A stretch of DNA of 64,000 nucleotides from Vespula vulgaris (GCF_905475345.1 NC_066591.1:7518501-7582500); one strand, 5' to 3'; counted from the stretch's first letter, positions 43,500-55,664 are shown. Numbers and translations are program-made. The notes: a model not told the origin generated them from the letters alone.

Positions 43500-43750
43500 A
43501 CGACCCAGACAGTAAAAGATAGAAGATAGAAAAGAGAGAGAGAGAGAGGTCGCTGAAGAGAGGTTCGCGGCATTTGCGGTCCGTAGCACCATTGTTCGAG
43601 TTCTCTTGTACCCCTCCCCTCTTTTTCCTTCTCCTCCCCCTCTATCTCCTTGGTCTTCCACCGCGTGACTTACCAAACCATTCCTCCAATATTCCTTTCC
43701 AGCGGAGATATCATGTACTTACACGCTATCATCATGGTGACGTGATTCTT
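43500..43750. other. short GA run and C-rich unique segment
   Basis: GA at 43533-43550; C-rich at 43605-43660. On the minus strand a perfect donor (GTTTG|GTAAGT near 43671) follows an ATG in favourable context by only eight bases. No exon is called. Confidence 0.35.
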
Positions 43751-43753
43751 TGT

Positions 43754-43872
43754 GAGAAGAAGAAGAAGAAGAAGAAGAAGAAGAAGAAGAAGAAGAAGAA
43801 GAAGAAGAAGAAGGAGAAGAAGAAAAGGAAAGAAAAAAATTAGGATGAAAAGAGGAAAAAGAAGGAGAAGTA
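43754..43872. repeat. (GAA)19 microsatellite with purine tail
   Basis: Clean GAA to about 43812, then degenerate purines. Confidence 0.95.
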
Positions 43873-45030
43873 TAATTTGCCACCCTTCGTGAATTTACCA
43901 TAGAAGAAATCGCGTGATCATCTTCAGTGAAGTATTATTCACGATATGATACAAAGTAGAATCTTTATTCCGTTTGTTCGTTTTATCGAAGCTTGAATGA
44001 AACATTTAAATGAATATATTTTTTTCCCCCGAGAATTTCTTCTAAATAAAGGCCGTAGATTTATTCAATTGTAGATCGGGAATAGAATAGTTTCGTGAAA
44101 AGAGGCTTGCATTTAGGGCCATTTCGAAGCCTCAAAAATGACGATCCTGTGGTGAAAAATGAGCCTTTTAGAGAGTCCGACATCCGAGAAATCTTTCGCT
44201 TGAATGACGAGACTTTGCCAGGGTTCTTCTTTTGTTCCCTTCATTTCTAGGGTATACTATCACACTATACCACGTAACTATATCGTTGACGTAACATCTA
44301 ATGAAATACCTATGCATTCCTACGTATTTGTAACTCTGCTACGAGCGCACATTCATTTCATTCCATGGAAAGGACAGAAGAGTGGAAGTTCAGCGAATGA
44401 AAAGGGGATTAATCCTCTCGATAAGAGAGGAGAGAACTTCCTCTCTTCGACCCTTTTCCACCCTCTCTACGAGATGTATTCGTCCATAGTTCGTTTCATT
44501 TCGTTGAACGAGATCCGTAGATACGTATGTATATCATCGTATTTTCTCGATTCAAATATTTGTGAAACATAGTACTCGAGTATGAGAGAGAAATGTAACG
44601 ATGAAATATTAACGTTTAGTAACGTCAAGATGTGTCATGAGTGAATGGACATGTAAAGATGAATCAATGAATGAATGAATGAACGTTAAGATTTATTTAA
44701 TATTTTTTTTTATATGTTAATATATTGGACAATGACATTTTGTAAGATTCGATATAGGTATATAAAAAGATTTATATTATATTTATATAATATCTTTTTT
44801 TATTAATTCGTTTGTTCAATTTCCTTTTGTTTTTTTCTTATTGATTTTTATATACTTTTCTATTCATTGAATTATTTTTTGAAATTTACGAATACAATAT
44901 GATGATCGGAGAGAGTCTTAAACGACGTATCGTCATTGCTACTTTAAGTATCTTTTGTGAGAAAACAATAGCCCGTTTGCTTAGCTGACTGCCGTCGTAA
45001 ATACGTTTGCCATTGTTCGACATTTTTCTA
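43873..45030. other. unique sequence, no gene supported
   Basis: A repeat-free plus frame of 122 codons (44204-44572, not ATG-first beyond compositional expectation) has no domain. GAAT units repeat four times near 44668. Confidence 0.35.
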
Positions 45031-45240
45031 TCTTTTCTCTCTCTCTTTCTCCCTTTCTCTCTTTCTTTCTCTTTAATATTTATTTTACCTAGAGCTTATT
45101 TTTTCTATTTCCTATTCTCCCTTTTCATTTTTTATTTTTTATTTTTCTTTTTTATTTTATACTTTTACTCTGCTTCCGTCGTATTCTCGGGTAATGCGAT
45201 TTTCTCGTTTTCATTGCTCAAATTCGTTCTCCTTTTCTAA
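45031..45240. repeat. T-rich polypyrimidine stretch
   Basis: CT units to 45075, then TTTTA/TTTTC-rich sequence. Confidence 0.8.
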
Positions 45241-45583
45241 GGAACATTTTCAAAAGTGTTTTGTTTATGCTATAAATGAAAAGAAAAAGGTGAATAGATA
45301 TTGCTTGAAAAATTTTATACGTATCTATAAAATCGTACTATCATATTCGAATATAGTAGTTTCGTTTTATCTCAGAACCCCATCTTTCCTCTGGAAAAGA
45401 AAATTATACGGTTGATCGCGGTGCGAAATCCCGATACTCTATTCGATAATTATATACGGTAGAGAAGGACAATATTTGAAATTTTGAAAGTATATACTTT
45501 GTGAAATACGGCCGAGTTAGTGGACGAGTGGATTTCGAACCTGCTGAGCGAAGAAACGAGTGAATCGAGTAAAAATCGGTAAA
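45241..45583. other. unique sequence, no gene seen
   Basis: No supported frame. Confidence 0.45.

Positions 45584-45584
<1 letters not shown>

Positions 45585-45626
<42 letters not shown>
45585..45626. repeat. (TA)n microsatellite
   Basis: About 20 TA units. Confidence 0.96.
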
Positions 45627-45628
<2 letters not shown>

Positions 45629-46585
45629 TATATAAATATATATACAACTATAGAAGAGGGAAGTTTCCAAGATTAATTTACAGCCGTGATTGGATCCGTT
45701 CTCTTCTAGCAATATCACCAACGATCGATTAATCGAGCGAACCCGCGTAGTTCGATTGAATGAGTGAAGGAGCGAGATAGAGAATATGGGTGATTCTTTT
45801 TTTTGTTTCCTTCTCGCTTACTGGACTTCTTTCGTCTATCCCTTGCAGCTGTTACCAAGAAACCGGTATACCTTTCGGCACCTTCAGTACACTTATTTTT
45901 AACGATATACAATATATTTGGCACCCTTAACTCTTTCCTTTCATCCCACTTTCTTTTTTCTTTCTTTATCCAAGGGAAAAGGAAATTGAATTTAGGATGA
46001 CGTAAAAAATATTAACATCATTAACACAAAATCGAAATAATATGATAATAATAAATTAATTCGAATTAATTTCTAATCGAATTGGATTCTCCAAGAAGAA
46101 GTGTGAAAGAAAAAAGAGAAAAAAGAAATTCTTCTTTCGTACGTTCTCTAAAGATTTCTTTCGAAAGTATACAACTTTTAATACATTTTGACTTTGATTT
46201 GGATTATCTTCAGTTATAAAGTTGATATATTTCTTTTAAATAGAGTATTTCCGTTTGTTAAATAGGATCACAAATCAAGTCAGAAGTATTCTCGAGAGAG
46301 AACGTTCAATTAATTTACTATAGGATACGTGTCCGTGTTCACGATCTCGCAAAATACTATACAGGTAACATCAAGGAAAGATGATTCGGACTATCCTTTC
46401 GCGAATCCAATTACCATTTTGACGTATAAACACACACATTTATACGCATGTACGCAATATATAGGTATATGGCAAAGTAACGGAAGCTTCTAAAGGAAAT
46501 TACGTTCTCCACTGAACGTACGAACGTTCTCCCTTGCTCCACTTTATGCATAATTTTATCCCCTCGCGCATCTCTCGATATAGAA
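45627..46585. other. unique sequence, no gene supported
   Basis: Ends at a perfect donor-like TAGAAG|GTAAGT (near 46587), but no matching upstream acceptor and frame could be assembled. Confidence 0.4.
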
Positions 46586-46590
46586 GGTAA

Positions 46591-46625
46591 GTACATACAT
46601 ACATATATAAATAAATATATGTATG

Positions 46626-46668
<43 letters not shown>
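46591..46668. repeat. 16-bp inverted repeat and (TA)n
   Basis: TACATACATACATATA (46592-46607) and TATATGTATGTATGTA (46616-46631) are exact reverse complements around an 8-base loop. TA units follow to 46668. Confidence 0.93.
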
Positions 46669-46670
<2 letters not shown>

Positions 46671-47174
46671 CGTAAGCTTCATCGATCGTTCCTATGCTAC
46701 CTCTTTCGTTCGGAAATTTGAACTTTATCTGACATTTTTCGAGTAAGAAAATCAATACATATGTCCGATAAACTCCAAGATTTTCCCAAGTTTTTCTATT
46801 TTGCACAAAACTTGTTTGTTTTTACTTCTAGCCAAGATTTTCTAGGAGAAAATTCGAAAAGGATTAAAACGTTTAGATACGATCATCTTGCTTCCGGTCA
46901 AAATCTTGAAAGAAAGAAAGGAAAAAAGAAAGGAAGAAAGAAAGAAAAATGAAAGAAGAAAGAAAAGAAATGAAAGAAAACGAAAAGGAAATCTCACGGA
47001 TAAATCGTGTTTCAAGCAAACGACGAATCGAGGACAACCGCGAATTTAAAAGTGTTAACGGGCCTTTTATAAACGCAACTTTTTAATTAGGACGACGCTC
47101 TCGCATTTTCCTCTATTTTTACCTCCTGTATTTTAGCGGTCTAGCTCGTGAAATCTACATATGTGTGTGTAGTA

Positions 47175-47178
<4 letters not shown>
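46669..47178. other. unique sequence with purine run
   Basis: Purine-rich 46909-46990; no gene seen. Confidence 0.45.

Positions 47179-47179
<1 letters not shown>

Positions 47180-47209
<30 letters not shown>
47180..47209. repeat. (TG)15 microsatellite
   Basis: The only long alternating purine-pyrimidine TG array in the window; this sequence class can form Z-DNA. Confidence 0.96.
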
Positions 47210-47210
<1 letters not shown>

Positions 47211-47411
47211 TGTAGGTACTATTCCTTCGTGTCGTCAAACGTGTATCTCCGTCGGACGCGTTTGCTTGTAACAAAAGAGAGCTGGTATGCGAATAAAAAG
47301 CATTTCGTTTCTCTTAGGGCATATCTGGGTCACCCACGCTTTTCTCGTTTTTACATCATTGTTGAGAAATTTCCCTTTTTTCCTCTTCTCTTCCGTTTAC
47401 CCTCTCCGTCC

Positions 47412-47457
<46 letters not shown>

Positions 47458-47470
47458 CTCTCTCTCTCTA
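47412..47470. repeat. (CTTT)n microsatellite
   Basis: About eleven CTTT units then CT. Confidence 0.96.
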
Positions 47471-48270
47471 CCTTTCTTTTTCGCTCTTTCTTTCTCACTC
47501 TTTCCTTTGCCACGTGTACTGATAAGAGTAGAAAGACTTCTGAACATTTCGTTGGAAAGAGGAAAAAGACAGAGAAAAGCATGATTCACGAAAAGAATAT
47601 GGCAATCACGACACGTAGGTACGTACGTATTGTGAGAAGAAATAATAACGTCTACTAAAGATATTCTTTGCACACATTTTATATATACCTATATATGTAT
47701 CCCTTTCCTTTCCATTCCATTCTATCGTCTCTATGAACACGTACACATCAAATTTTTATTAGGTAACATTATTACGGAATAATAAAAATAATAAAAATGT
47801 TTTAATAATTGAAGTAAAGATATAATCTTTCTTTCTTTCCTTCTCTTTTTTCTTTTCTTTTTTTTATTTGGATACAATAATAATAACGTATCAATAATTA
47901 AATTAAAATAAGCTAGAGAATGAGAATAATACTTTTTATTAGCTTTAATCAGAATATTAATATTATATTCTCATTGGTTATAAATAAGAATGAAAAGGAA
48001 AGAAAAAGAAAACATAAACTCTCTTCTTTTACACTTTTATCACACGAAGCGGCTATCGAATTTATCCGACATGGCTATCGATACAGCCGTTTAATCCCAA
48101 CAAGCTTTTTCTCGATCGATCGATCCTCGTGAAAACGATAAAGCGTCGGACAACGATCTTTACGGGCGACGAGGGATATAAAGTATGAGGGGTAAATAGG
48201 AGGAAACGAGACTTTAACAGGGAGAGAATCCAACGTTGAGAGAATATAACGTGATAGATTTAACGTGAAA
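47471..48270. other. unique sequence, no gene seen
   Basis: Short pyrimidine run near 47830-47865. Nothing else. Confidence 0.45.
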
Positions 48271-48273
48271 GGG

Positions 48274-48316
48274 ATAAAAAGGGAAAGAGAAAGAGAAAAA
48301 AAAGAAAAAGAAAGGC

Positions 48317-48356
<40 letters not shown>

Positions 48357-48362
48357 AAAGAG
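48274..48362. repeat. purine tract with (GA)n
   Basis: GAAA units then about 15 GA units. Confidence 0.93.
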
Positions 48363-49015
48363 AAAATAGCAAAGAAGTTTTTCTACGTAAGTAAATCTAT
48401 CTATAGTAAAGTAATACAAATTCCTTACAGGACGAATATGGATACGTCCATAAGACACGTTGTTGAATTCCTTTCTTGTGGATTTTTATTGCAAGATCTC
48501 ACCTCGAGAATATGGCTATTCTTTGATATACCGAGTGATACGTTGCATCTTCGTGAAAAGTCGTAAAACGAACGAGTTGGAACAGCTATGGAAGGAACGC
48601 AGTTCTCTTTCTGTACCTATATAGATTTTGCTGTTATAACAGCTATAAACCATTTCTCTCTCTATCCTTCTTTCTCTATCTCTATCTCTCCATCTATCTC
48701 TCTTTATCTCTTTCTCTCTCTTTTAGTGACATTCTTCTGCTTTCTCATATATTTACACCTCGTAGAATGAAAATCTAGGAGGTAGGAGCGTAGAAAACGG
48801 CCGCAAAATAATTTCACATAGGTAGATAGGTGTTTTCGATGACGAAGACGACGACGCAATCTCTTTTTGAAGCTTACCTTCAAAGCTGTGTCGTCGTTGC
48901 TCGAAGGATTTTACAACACGTCACGGATCGTTTCGATCGTTTCTCACGGTATTCGTTTGTCCGATGGAAAAAGAAAATCAAAGAAAAATAAAACAAAACA
49001 AAAAACATGACATTA
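48363..49015. other. unique sequence with CT/CTAT tract
   Basis: Pyrimidine tract at about 48655-48723; GACGAC units near 48843. No gene seen. Confidence 0.45.
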
Positions 49016-49019
49016 ATGA

Positions 49020-49082
49020 TAATAATAATAAGAAGAAGAAAAAGAAGAAGAAGAAAAAGAAGAAGAAAAAGAAGAAGTAGAA
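49020..49082. repeat. (AAT)n and (GAA)n compound repeat
   Basis: Four AAT units then GAA/AAAG units. Confidence 0.88.
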
Positions 49083-49170
49083 GACGTATCTGCGATATTA
49101 AATAAATAATTGCATTATTTATTGTTATCGATCAAATGCGTGAATCGTGGAATAAGTAGCATGTATTGGT

Positions 49171-49223
49171 TGTACATATGTACATAGACGTAAGCGGCCG
49201 ATCTAGAACGATCTACGATCGGC
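49171..49223. repeat. 14-bp palindrome next to a 7-bp hairpin
   Basis: TGTACATATGTACA (49171-49184) is a perfect palindrome. GCCGATC (49197-49203) pairs with GATCGGC (49217-49223) around 13 bases that contain a further GATC copy. The pair opens a repeat-free island extending to about 49350. Confidence 0.8.
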
Positions 49224-49495
49224 TTCGAATGCCGAGGGATACTCCAAAGGGGTAGGGTAACGACTAATAGTGAATTATGGGGTAGAAATTCGCGCGTACC
49301 TGGTATAACCGAAATGTTATGGCCCTCGTGTATCATGACGATCGATAAAGGGAGCCATTGTGATACTTAGAAGAGGCAGGAGAAGGCGTATTCTAAAGTC
49401 GAGTAATTTCAAGCTCGTATATCGTAAAGTGAGAAAGCGATAATAGGGTTGCGTAGGTACTATCTACATAGCTAACCCTTTCATTGGAATTTCTC
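49224..49495. other. repeat-free island, no gene supported
   Basis: Mixed composition; a 73-codon minus frame crosses it without support. Confidence 0.4.
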
Positions 49496-49497
49496 TT

Positions 49498-49501
49498 TCA
49501 C

Positions 49502-49553
<52 letters not shown>

Positions 49554-49565
49554 TATAAAGTGTGA
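49498..49565. repeat. (TA)n flanked by 13-bp perfect inverted arms
   Basis: TCACACTTTATAT (49498-49510) and ATATAAAGTGTGA (49553-49565) bracket about 40 bases of TA units. The whole unit can extrude as one long hairpin. Confidence 0.93.
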
Positions 49566-49623
49566 GAGTAAAAATATAAAAAAATGTATATATCTCATGT
49601 ATATATATTATATTTCTTTGATA

Positions 49624-49626
49624 TTA

Positions 49627-49679
<53 letters not shown>
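49624..49679. repeat. (ATT)n microsatellite
   Basis: About 17 ATT units. Confidence 0.96.
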
Positions 49680-49748
49680 AATATTTTTCTACAAGGAAAT
49701 AGTGATCGTCATTTTTACCTGTCTAATTAGGTATCTACAAAGTGACAA

Positions 49749-49770
49749 GATGAGAGAGAAAGAGAGATAA

Positions 49771-49812
<42 letters not shown>
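49749..49812. repeat. (GA)n microsatellite
   Basis: GA with AAAGATA interruptions, clean from about 49780. Confidence 0.95.
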
Positions 49813-49814
<2 letters not shown>

Positions 49815-50006
49815 TTCGAGTTTGTGGTAAATTATAATATATGCTAACAAAATTCTCTCTTCTCTGGTGGCTGGCTCTGGCAGAAAATGGCATCGGGATT
49901 TTGTCAGAGAGGCTTTGCTTATAATCATTTACAAGGCACGTACGCGAACCGTACGACAAAGGTGTCGTACGTCGAGTTCTCAAACGACATTGTACTATGT
50001 CGAAAG

Positions 50007-50028
50007 GGAGAGAGAAAGAAGAGAGAGG

Positions 50029-50064
<36 letters not shown>

Positions 50065-50067
50065 GAA
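50007..50067. repeat. (GA)n microsatellite
   Basis: GA with one GCGA variant. Confidence 0.94.
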
Positions 50068-50428
50068 CTGGAAAAGAGAACTGGTCGACGAACGGAGGCG
50101 ATGCTTTGTAGTTTCTCATAATTGATTTCCAGTCACGTGCTTCAAAAGCGAGCACGCTCGTCGGACTTCGAAGTTGCTTCATTCTCCCTGCGTGATACGA
50201 TTTTTATAAACAATGAATTTCAAGTCTACGTTCTCCCTTTTCGACTTTACGTTTTTTTAATATTTTCTTTTTTCTCTTTTCTTCCCTTTTCTTTTTATTT
50301 TTTCTTAGTTTAATAATTCCTTTAAAAAATTTTTTTGTTCTACGATCAATTTTTTTTTACGATATAATCGAGAGACTTAACTCTTAATTCGATGAGACAA
50401 AGATTAGTATTTTTATTTCTATCTATCT
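50068..50428. other. unique sequence, no gene seen
   Basis: T-rich from about 50255. No supported frame. Confidence 0.45.
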
Positions 50429-50455
50429 GTCTTTTTCTCTATCTTTCTCTTTTTC

Positions 50456-50500
<45 letters not shown>
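50429..50500. repeat. (CT)n microsatellite
   Basis: Pyrimidine lead-in, then about 18 CT units. Confidence 0.95.
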
Positions 50501-51635
50501 TGCTAGATATATAACAATCTCGATATAATCCATTTATGCACGTCTCAATGAAATTCACATGGATATAGACGACTTGATTATTTTCAATGCTCGTAACTTC
50601 GCGTCTGCGTTTGCGCAGGAATTTTGTTCCTTTAATGACGAATTAAGAGAATACGATTTACGATGTGATTAAATAGAGAGAAACAAGAATCGACGTTAAT
50701 CCTACCATTTCCATATGTTTTATCATAAAAGCAAGGTAGAATCATTGTTAGATGATATTAAAATTTGATTACATATAGGGATTTAAAAGAAAAAAAAATA
50801 TATATATATATATAAAGATTTCTTTTGGAAAATATTTAGAAAAAGAAAATATGAATTAATTCATTTTCCTGTACAGTCCTTTTTTCTTTTTATTTTATTT
50901 CTATTTCTATTTCCTTCCTTCTTCTTCCTTTTTTTGAAAGATCCAACGAAGTATGCAAAAGCACGTTCACCGGATATACACATAGGAAGAATGAACAAAA
51001 GGGACGGATATCATCGAATTATTCCCGACGCGTATTTTTCATTGGTAGGAAGCTTTCATGTATTCGAGAGATCGCGACGAGATCGTCCTTTTAAAGTGTT
51101 GAAAAGGAAAGAAAAGGAAAAAGAAAAAGAAGGAGATCTCTCGTTCCTCCCACCCTCCCCTTCTTCTTCCCAATAGAGGACGAGTAACGCGTTCGTGCAC
51201 GCGGAAACGAGTTAACGGTAAATTTCTTTTTCTTTTTCTACTACTACTCCTACTTCTTCTACTTCTTCGGGGATCTTCTGTATATCCTTCTATTTGCGAA
51301 GGCAATCTCAATCCCAGACGTCGATTTGTGGGATCGGCAAATCGAGCGCGTGCCGTTCGGCAAGATTTCGAACGAGTCTCTTTATCTTCCAGCTTTCCTT
51401 TCTTCGAAGGGATTCCCTTCGAATTATCGACGATGATCGACTAAAAGGGCCACCCTTTTTCTTATATCCCCTCGACACTTTCTTCTGTGCGTCGATGAAA
51501 ATTCAACAAAGCTGTTTATCTTTCCTCGGAAACCAACTTCTTAGCTGCCGTACGTTCTCTATTTGAAAACACCCAACACGATTATTCTATCCTACGAGCG
51601 TGTGATCGAATTAAAATCGATCCATTCGTGAGAGA
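50501..51635. other. unique sequence with minor repeats
   Basis: Short TA run at 50798-50812, T/C-rich 50877-50935, purines 51100-51140, CTACTT triplets near 51238-51268. A 90-codon plus frame (51294-51566) is repeat-free but unsupported. Confidence 0.4.
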
Positions 51636-51680
51636 GATAGATAGAGGTAGAACGAGGAAGAGAGAGAGAGAGAGAAGGAG
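51636..51680. repeat. (GA)n/(GATA) microsatellite
   Basis: GA and GATA units with a GAACGA break. Confidence 0.9.
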
Positions 51681-52162
51681 TAACGTTTATGGCACTTTGG
51701 GTCTCCCATAAACCGCGTCCGATTAACGGCCTTCGTCGTTCGGCCAACCACTGGAGAATCGTTGAGAGAACGTTAATATCGAAATTCGCATAATCCATGT
51801 ACGTACACCGACGATACTAATCTCTATACTATGATGATACTACTTCGCGGATAGTCCTGTTTAAAGCGGAAGGATTACCGTGGAAAAAAATGTTAAAAAA
51901 CACGTTAGATATAATATATCCTTTAATCGATAAAAGTAAGTACTTAACGTCGTAATGTTCGTGTTAAAGCGATTATTTTTCACTCGAATGTCTAGGATAT
52001 TTAAGTAAAATAATGTATTTTGTAGATAAGCGAGATAAGGATAACTGTTAGGAATAAAGAAAATTCCTTCTTCTACTCGATCTGAATTTGTATTTTCTAA
52101 GAAAATCACTATCGGAAAAAGTCTAAAGTACACAAGGTTTGTCGTTACTATGTTATACATAA
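51681..52162. other. unique sequence, no gene seen
   Basis: No supported frame or element. Confidence 0.45.
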
Positions 52163-52276
52163 AAGAAAGAGAGAGGGAGAGAGAGAGAGAGAGAGAGAGA
52201 GACAAGCTTGGGTCATTTAAATATTTCTACATAGAATTTAATGGACAGAAAGAGAGAGCGAGAGCGACAGAGAGAA

Positions 52277-52307
<31 letters not shown>

Positions 52308-52350
52308 GAGAAATAGTAAGACAGAAAGAGAGAGAAAGAAAGAAAGAGAA
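52163..52350. repeat. two (GA)n microsatellites
   Basis: GA at 52166-52203 and 52246-52350, separated by about 40 unique bases. Confidence 0.94.
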
Positions 52351-52454
52351 TAGAGAATGGAGCGTACGCGATGCATCTCCCTTTTCTTCTCGCGCATCGG
52401 GCCACCAACACTATTCTCTATCGCATAATGGGACTCCTATTTACCTACTTGCAG

Positions 52455-52603
52455 GCAACTGGCTGCAGTCAGCATCTCGGTCGGCCGGAGTCGGAACCCC
52501 CAACCCTCCGGAAAACAACCCTGGAAAGCAAGCTCGGAAAGTACCAGGGACGTCGGGTGGCCGCCTTGGCAATAATAAGAAATTGATAGTAAAGGAAGCA
52601 TAA
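52455..52603 (+). CDS. exon candidate, phase-1 entry, unknown protein
   Basis: An acceptor (CTACTTGCAG ending at 52454) opens a G+C-rich block. Entered in phase 1, codons from 52457 read NWLQSASRSAGVG, continue through a Pro/Gly/Asn/Lys-rich stretch, and reach either a donor (TTGATA|GTAAAG at 52588/52589, exactly 44 codons) or a stop at 52601-52603. The content is hydrophilic, repeat-free and unlike its flanks in composition. The phase equals that of the exon ending at base 60, but with a 52-kb gap this is no proof of linkage. I do not recognise the protein; the other two frames are open for 30 or more codons too. Confidence 0.25.
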
Positions 52604-53100
52604 TTCCAAGTATAGCGCCACTCGGTTTCCATGAATTTTTCATGAATTCCAAAGCTGTATATATGCAAATCGAGCTATTTTCACGATTCGGAATGCCTTA
52701 AACGTTTTAAATATACGCTCAGGGAATAGACGTGGTATAACGTAACATGGTTTGCCTCTAGAGGCCATTAAGTTTTCACTTACACGCTCACCCTCTCGTC
52801 ATTTCGTCCCTTTCTCGTGTACTACTCCTCATCTCTCTCATTCTCCTACCGCGTACGATGTAATCTATCAAAGGTACGTCCGATAAATCTCGGATGCACC
52901 GCATCAAGAGGTCCGAGAACGAGCAACTTCCAAAATGCAAGCAGGATAGTTCGAAAGTATGTTGGTATGTCAGAAGAGAGATGTCGTGTTGTGTATCATG
53001 TTACAAATACATGGACGTGTCCTCTCCATCGAATATAACCATTTCCCTACCATTATCCGAATTGAGTAAAATTTCAGAGATACGAGAGTAAAATTCTTTC
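52604..53100. other. repeat-free sequence with 12-bp palindrome
   Basis: GCCTCTAGAGGC at 52754-52765 is a perfect palindrome. Frames at 52817-53091 are mixed in content but unsupported. Confidence 0.4.
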
Positions 53101-54755
53101 TCCTCTCCTTTATGAACTCAGACTCAGATCCAAAAGATCTTCTCCGATTGGCTGAATGCCCGAACGAAGCATCCTTGAAACTTGGCTGAATTTCATATAA
53201 TCTACATATAAGAGATACTAAGGGAGAAACTTACACAAGAACGATTCTTATCTGCGATCGACTGTGAACTATACATTTATTATCCTTTCATAATATTTCA
53301 TTGCCTAAAATTTCATTGGCTTATCAATTTCGAGAAAGGATATAAAAACGATAATTACTAATTATTATTATTCTTTTATTCATCGTAATTTCAATACGTA
53401 GCATTCGATAGCCCATCAAATTCTGATTCCTTTAATTATTTCCGTCTAGAACGTAAGGTAATCCGAAAACTATTCCCCGTCACCTGTATCGATTCTCTCC
53501 TGTCTCGGCATCGACTCTCACGGCTTATCCGTCTTCATTTTGCAGTGACTTTCGATTCGGCCGACCTGTTCGAGTTCTGATTAGTTCGGATAATCCAGGC
53601 TGCATTGACGAATAATCGCCGATAATTTCCCGTCGTTTCGTGAATCGAACCGAGACTCGTTAAAAGCGTTACGTTTATATTCGTTTGTATGTGGAAAATG
53701 CATGAAAATGACGACTCATACATCGTGCTTTTTTAATATCTTTCTCCTCTTTTTCTTTTTTTTTTTTCTTTCTTTCTTGTCAGCTTGAATCGAGAACAAT
53801 TCGTTGAATCTATTAACATAGAATTTCAAAAACCTTATAGTGACGTGTCCGTCATATATTTCAATGTGAATATTTAATAAATTTTCAACGAATGTTATTC
53901 TTCCTATTATCCGTTATACGTTGAATAAAAAAAAGAAAAAAGGAAGAAGAAAAAAGAGAACAATGCTATGAATCAAATCAGTATGAAAATATTAACAAGT
54001 AAAATGGCATTTTATATTGGGAAATATATCAATATCTAAAGAAGCTTTTCATATCGGCTTACAGTTTTTTTCACTTTGAAATAACAATGATATACGATAT
54101 TGAAAAGGAAAAAAATATAGATATCGATATCATAAACGAATTCGATCTTAATGAAAAATATATTGGAGCGATTTAAAAATCCTTTTAGAGATATTCCGAA
54201 CGACCCATATCAATTCCTTCAATTATACCTACAAAGTATCGAAATCCATATTTCGTTAATCACAAAGAAATAAATTCAGACTTTAATCGTTCAATGGAAA
54301 CATCTCTATATGTGTACGTACAGAGTGATATTTTTTTTTTTTAAATGATTCATCTAAATATCCTGAAAGGAAAGAATTTTTGAAAAATAAATTTGAAACA
54401 AAAGATGTTTGATTTGGGGGAGTTGAGAATAGAAACAGGGGGTTAGAGAAAGAGAGGTAGGATGGACAAATATAACAACGTTATTTATTTCTGATTCGGT
54501 AGATTTACTTTGCATATGTATGTACGATAAACGGAGGCGTATCTCTTTGTGGCTTCTAAAACGTCTCTTGTAGTAAAAAGAGACAGAGGTAAAAAGAAAT
54601 ATCTCTTTCGTCGGATGGTTTTGAGTCTGGGGAACGTAGATAGCTCGTAAGGATGTGCATAAAGGTTGAAAGGTAGGACGCGGCCGATGTGCATACGGTA
54701 CGAACGTCAACGGTTTTACGAGGATGAAAGTAGAAATGAAAAGAAGAAGAAGGAG
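53101..54755. other. long unique stretch, no gene supported
   Basis: Repeat-poor apart from T/C-rich 53735-53778 and A-rich purines near 53930. Minus frames at 53535-53723 and 54354-54710 have no domain or splice support. Confidence 0.45.
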
Positions 54756-54758
54756 ATC

Positions 54759-54820
54759 ACGAAGAAAAAAAGAGAGAGAAAAAGAAAGAGAGAGAGAGAG
54801 GGGGAGAGAGAGAGGAAAAA
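54759..54820. repeat. (GA)n purine tract
   Basis: AAAGA then GA units with a GGGG break. Confidence 0.9.
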
Positions 54821-55237
54821 GACGATCTAATAAAAATAATATGACTTTGTGAAGAGAATATAAACGTTAATCAGAGATATTCGATCTAGAAGAATCGAGA
54901 AGCCAAAAGTGGAAACGTTTATCATCTCCCTTCATTTCATCGCGATACACATAAGCAGAAAATTAATGGGATTTCTAGGAGAACCCTCGTAAATGAGTCA
55001 CTTTGAAGATAAACCGAGATCATTGGCGCCAATAGTAAGCTACAGAAACGTCGGCCCTTGTAATGCCCTCGTATAAATAAACGGCAAAAATCGATTCTAC
55101 TTCTTTTTTTATCTCTTTAATTACATAGCAGTTACAGCCAATAAAATAGAGAGAGAGAGAAAGAGAGAAATAAAATCTCATAATATAAGACGAAATATGA
55201 CTATTAATGGTTTTTAAATGTACATTTAAACGATACA

Positions 55238-55238
<1 letters not shown>
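54821..55238. other. unique sequence, short GA run
   Basis: GA at 55147-55168. No gene seen. Confidence 0.45.
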
Positions 55239-55274
<36 letters not shown>

Positions 55275-55299
55275 GTATATATGTATGTATGTATGTATA
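55239..55299. repeat. (TA)n and (TATG)n compound microsatellite
   Basis: TA run to about 55262, then two TATG blocks. Confidence 0.95.
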
Positions 55300-55600
55300 A
55301 AAAGTTACATTTGTAATAGTTTTTCTGACACATGGAAACTTAGTATCCGATCGTTTTGGTTCGAGATTTTCACCGGAGCAGAACGCGTTCCATCCATCAA
55401 AATCGTTCCTCGATTCTAACATCCCTCCGTTTCCAGGCTTTTCCCATAGCCGTAAACTTTTCCATGCGTACGACGAATTACCTTGCTTGCGATCGATCCA
55501 ATCAGAAGTAAAAACGAATGGGAGAGAAAGAGAGAAAAGAGATAGAGATACGTGGCACGTTTTCCATTTACGACAAATCGATTACATTCCCTTTTCTGGA
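55300..55600. other. moderately CpG-rich unique sequence
   Basis: No splice-supported frame; short purine runs near 55522-55548. Confidence 0.4.
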
Positions 55601-55664
55601 AAGTGAGAAGGAAAACGAGAACGAGAACGAGAGAAACAGAGAGAGAAAGAGAGAGAGAGAAATA
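55601..55664. repeat. (GAGAAC)n and (GA)n purine tract
   Basis: GAACGAGAAC-type units followed by GA. Confidence 0.88.

Noticed and set aside
43560..43680. Minus-strand ATG followed by a perfect GTAAGT donor eight bases later
   Set aside because: Two codons and two bases give no evidence of coding, and no partner exon was found.
44204..44572. 122-codon repeat-free plus frame
   Set aside because: No domain, signal peptide or splice pair; length alone is not enough.
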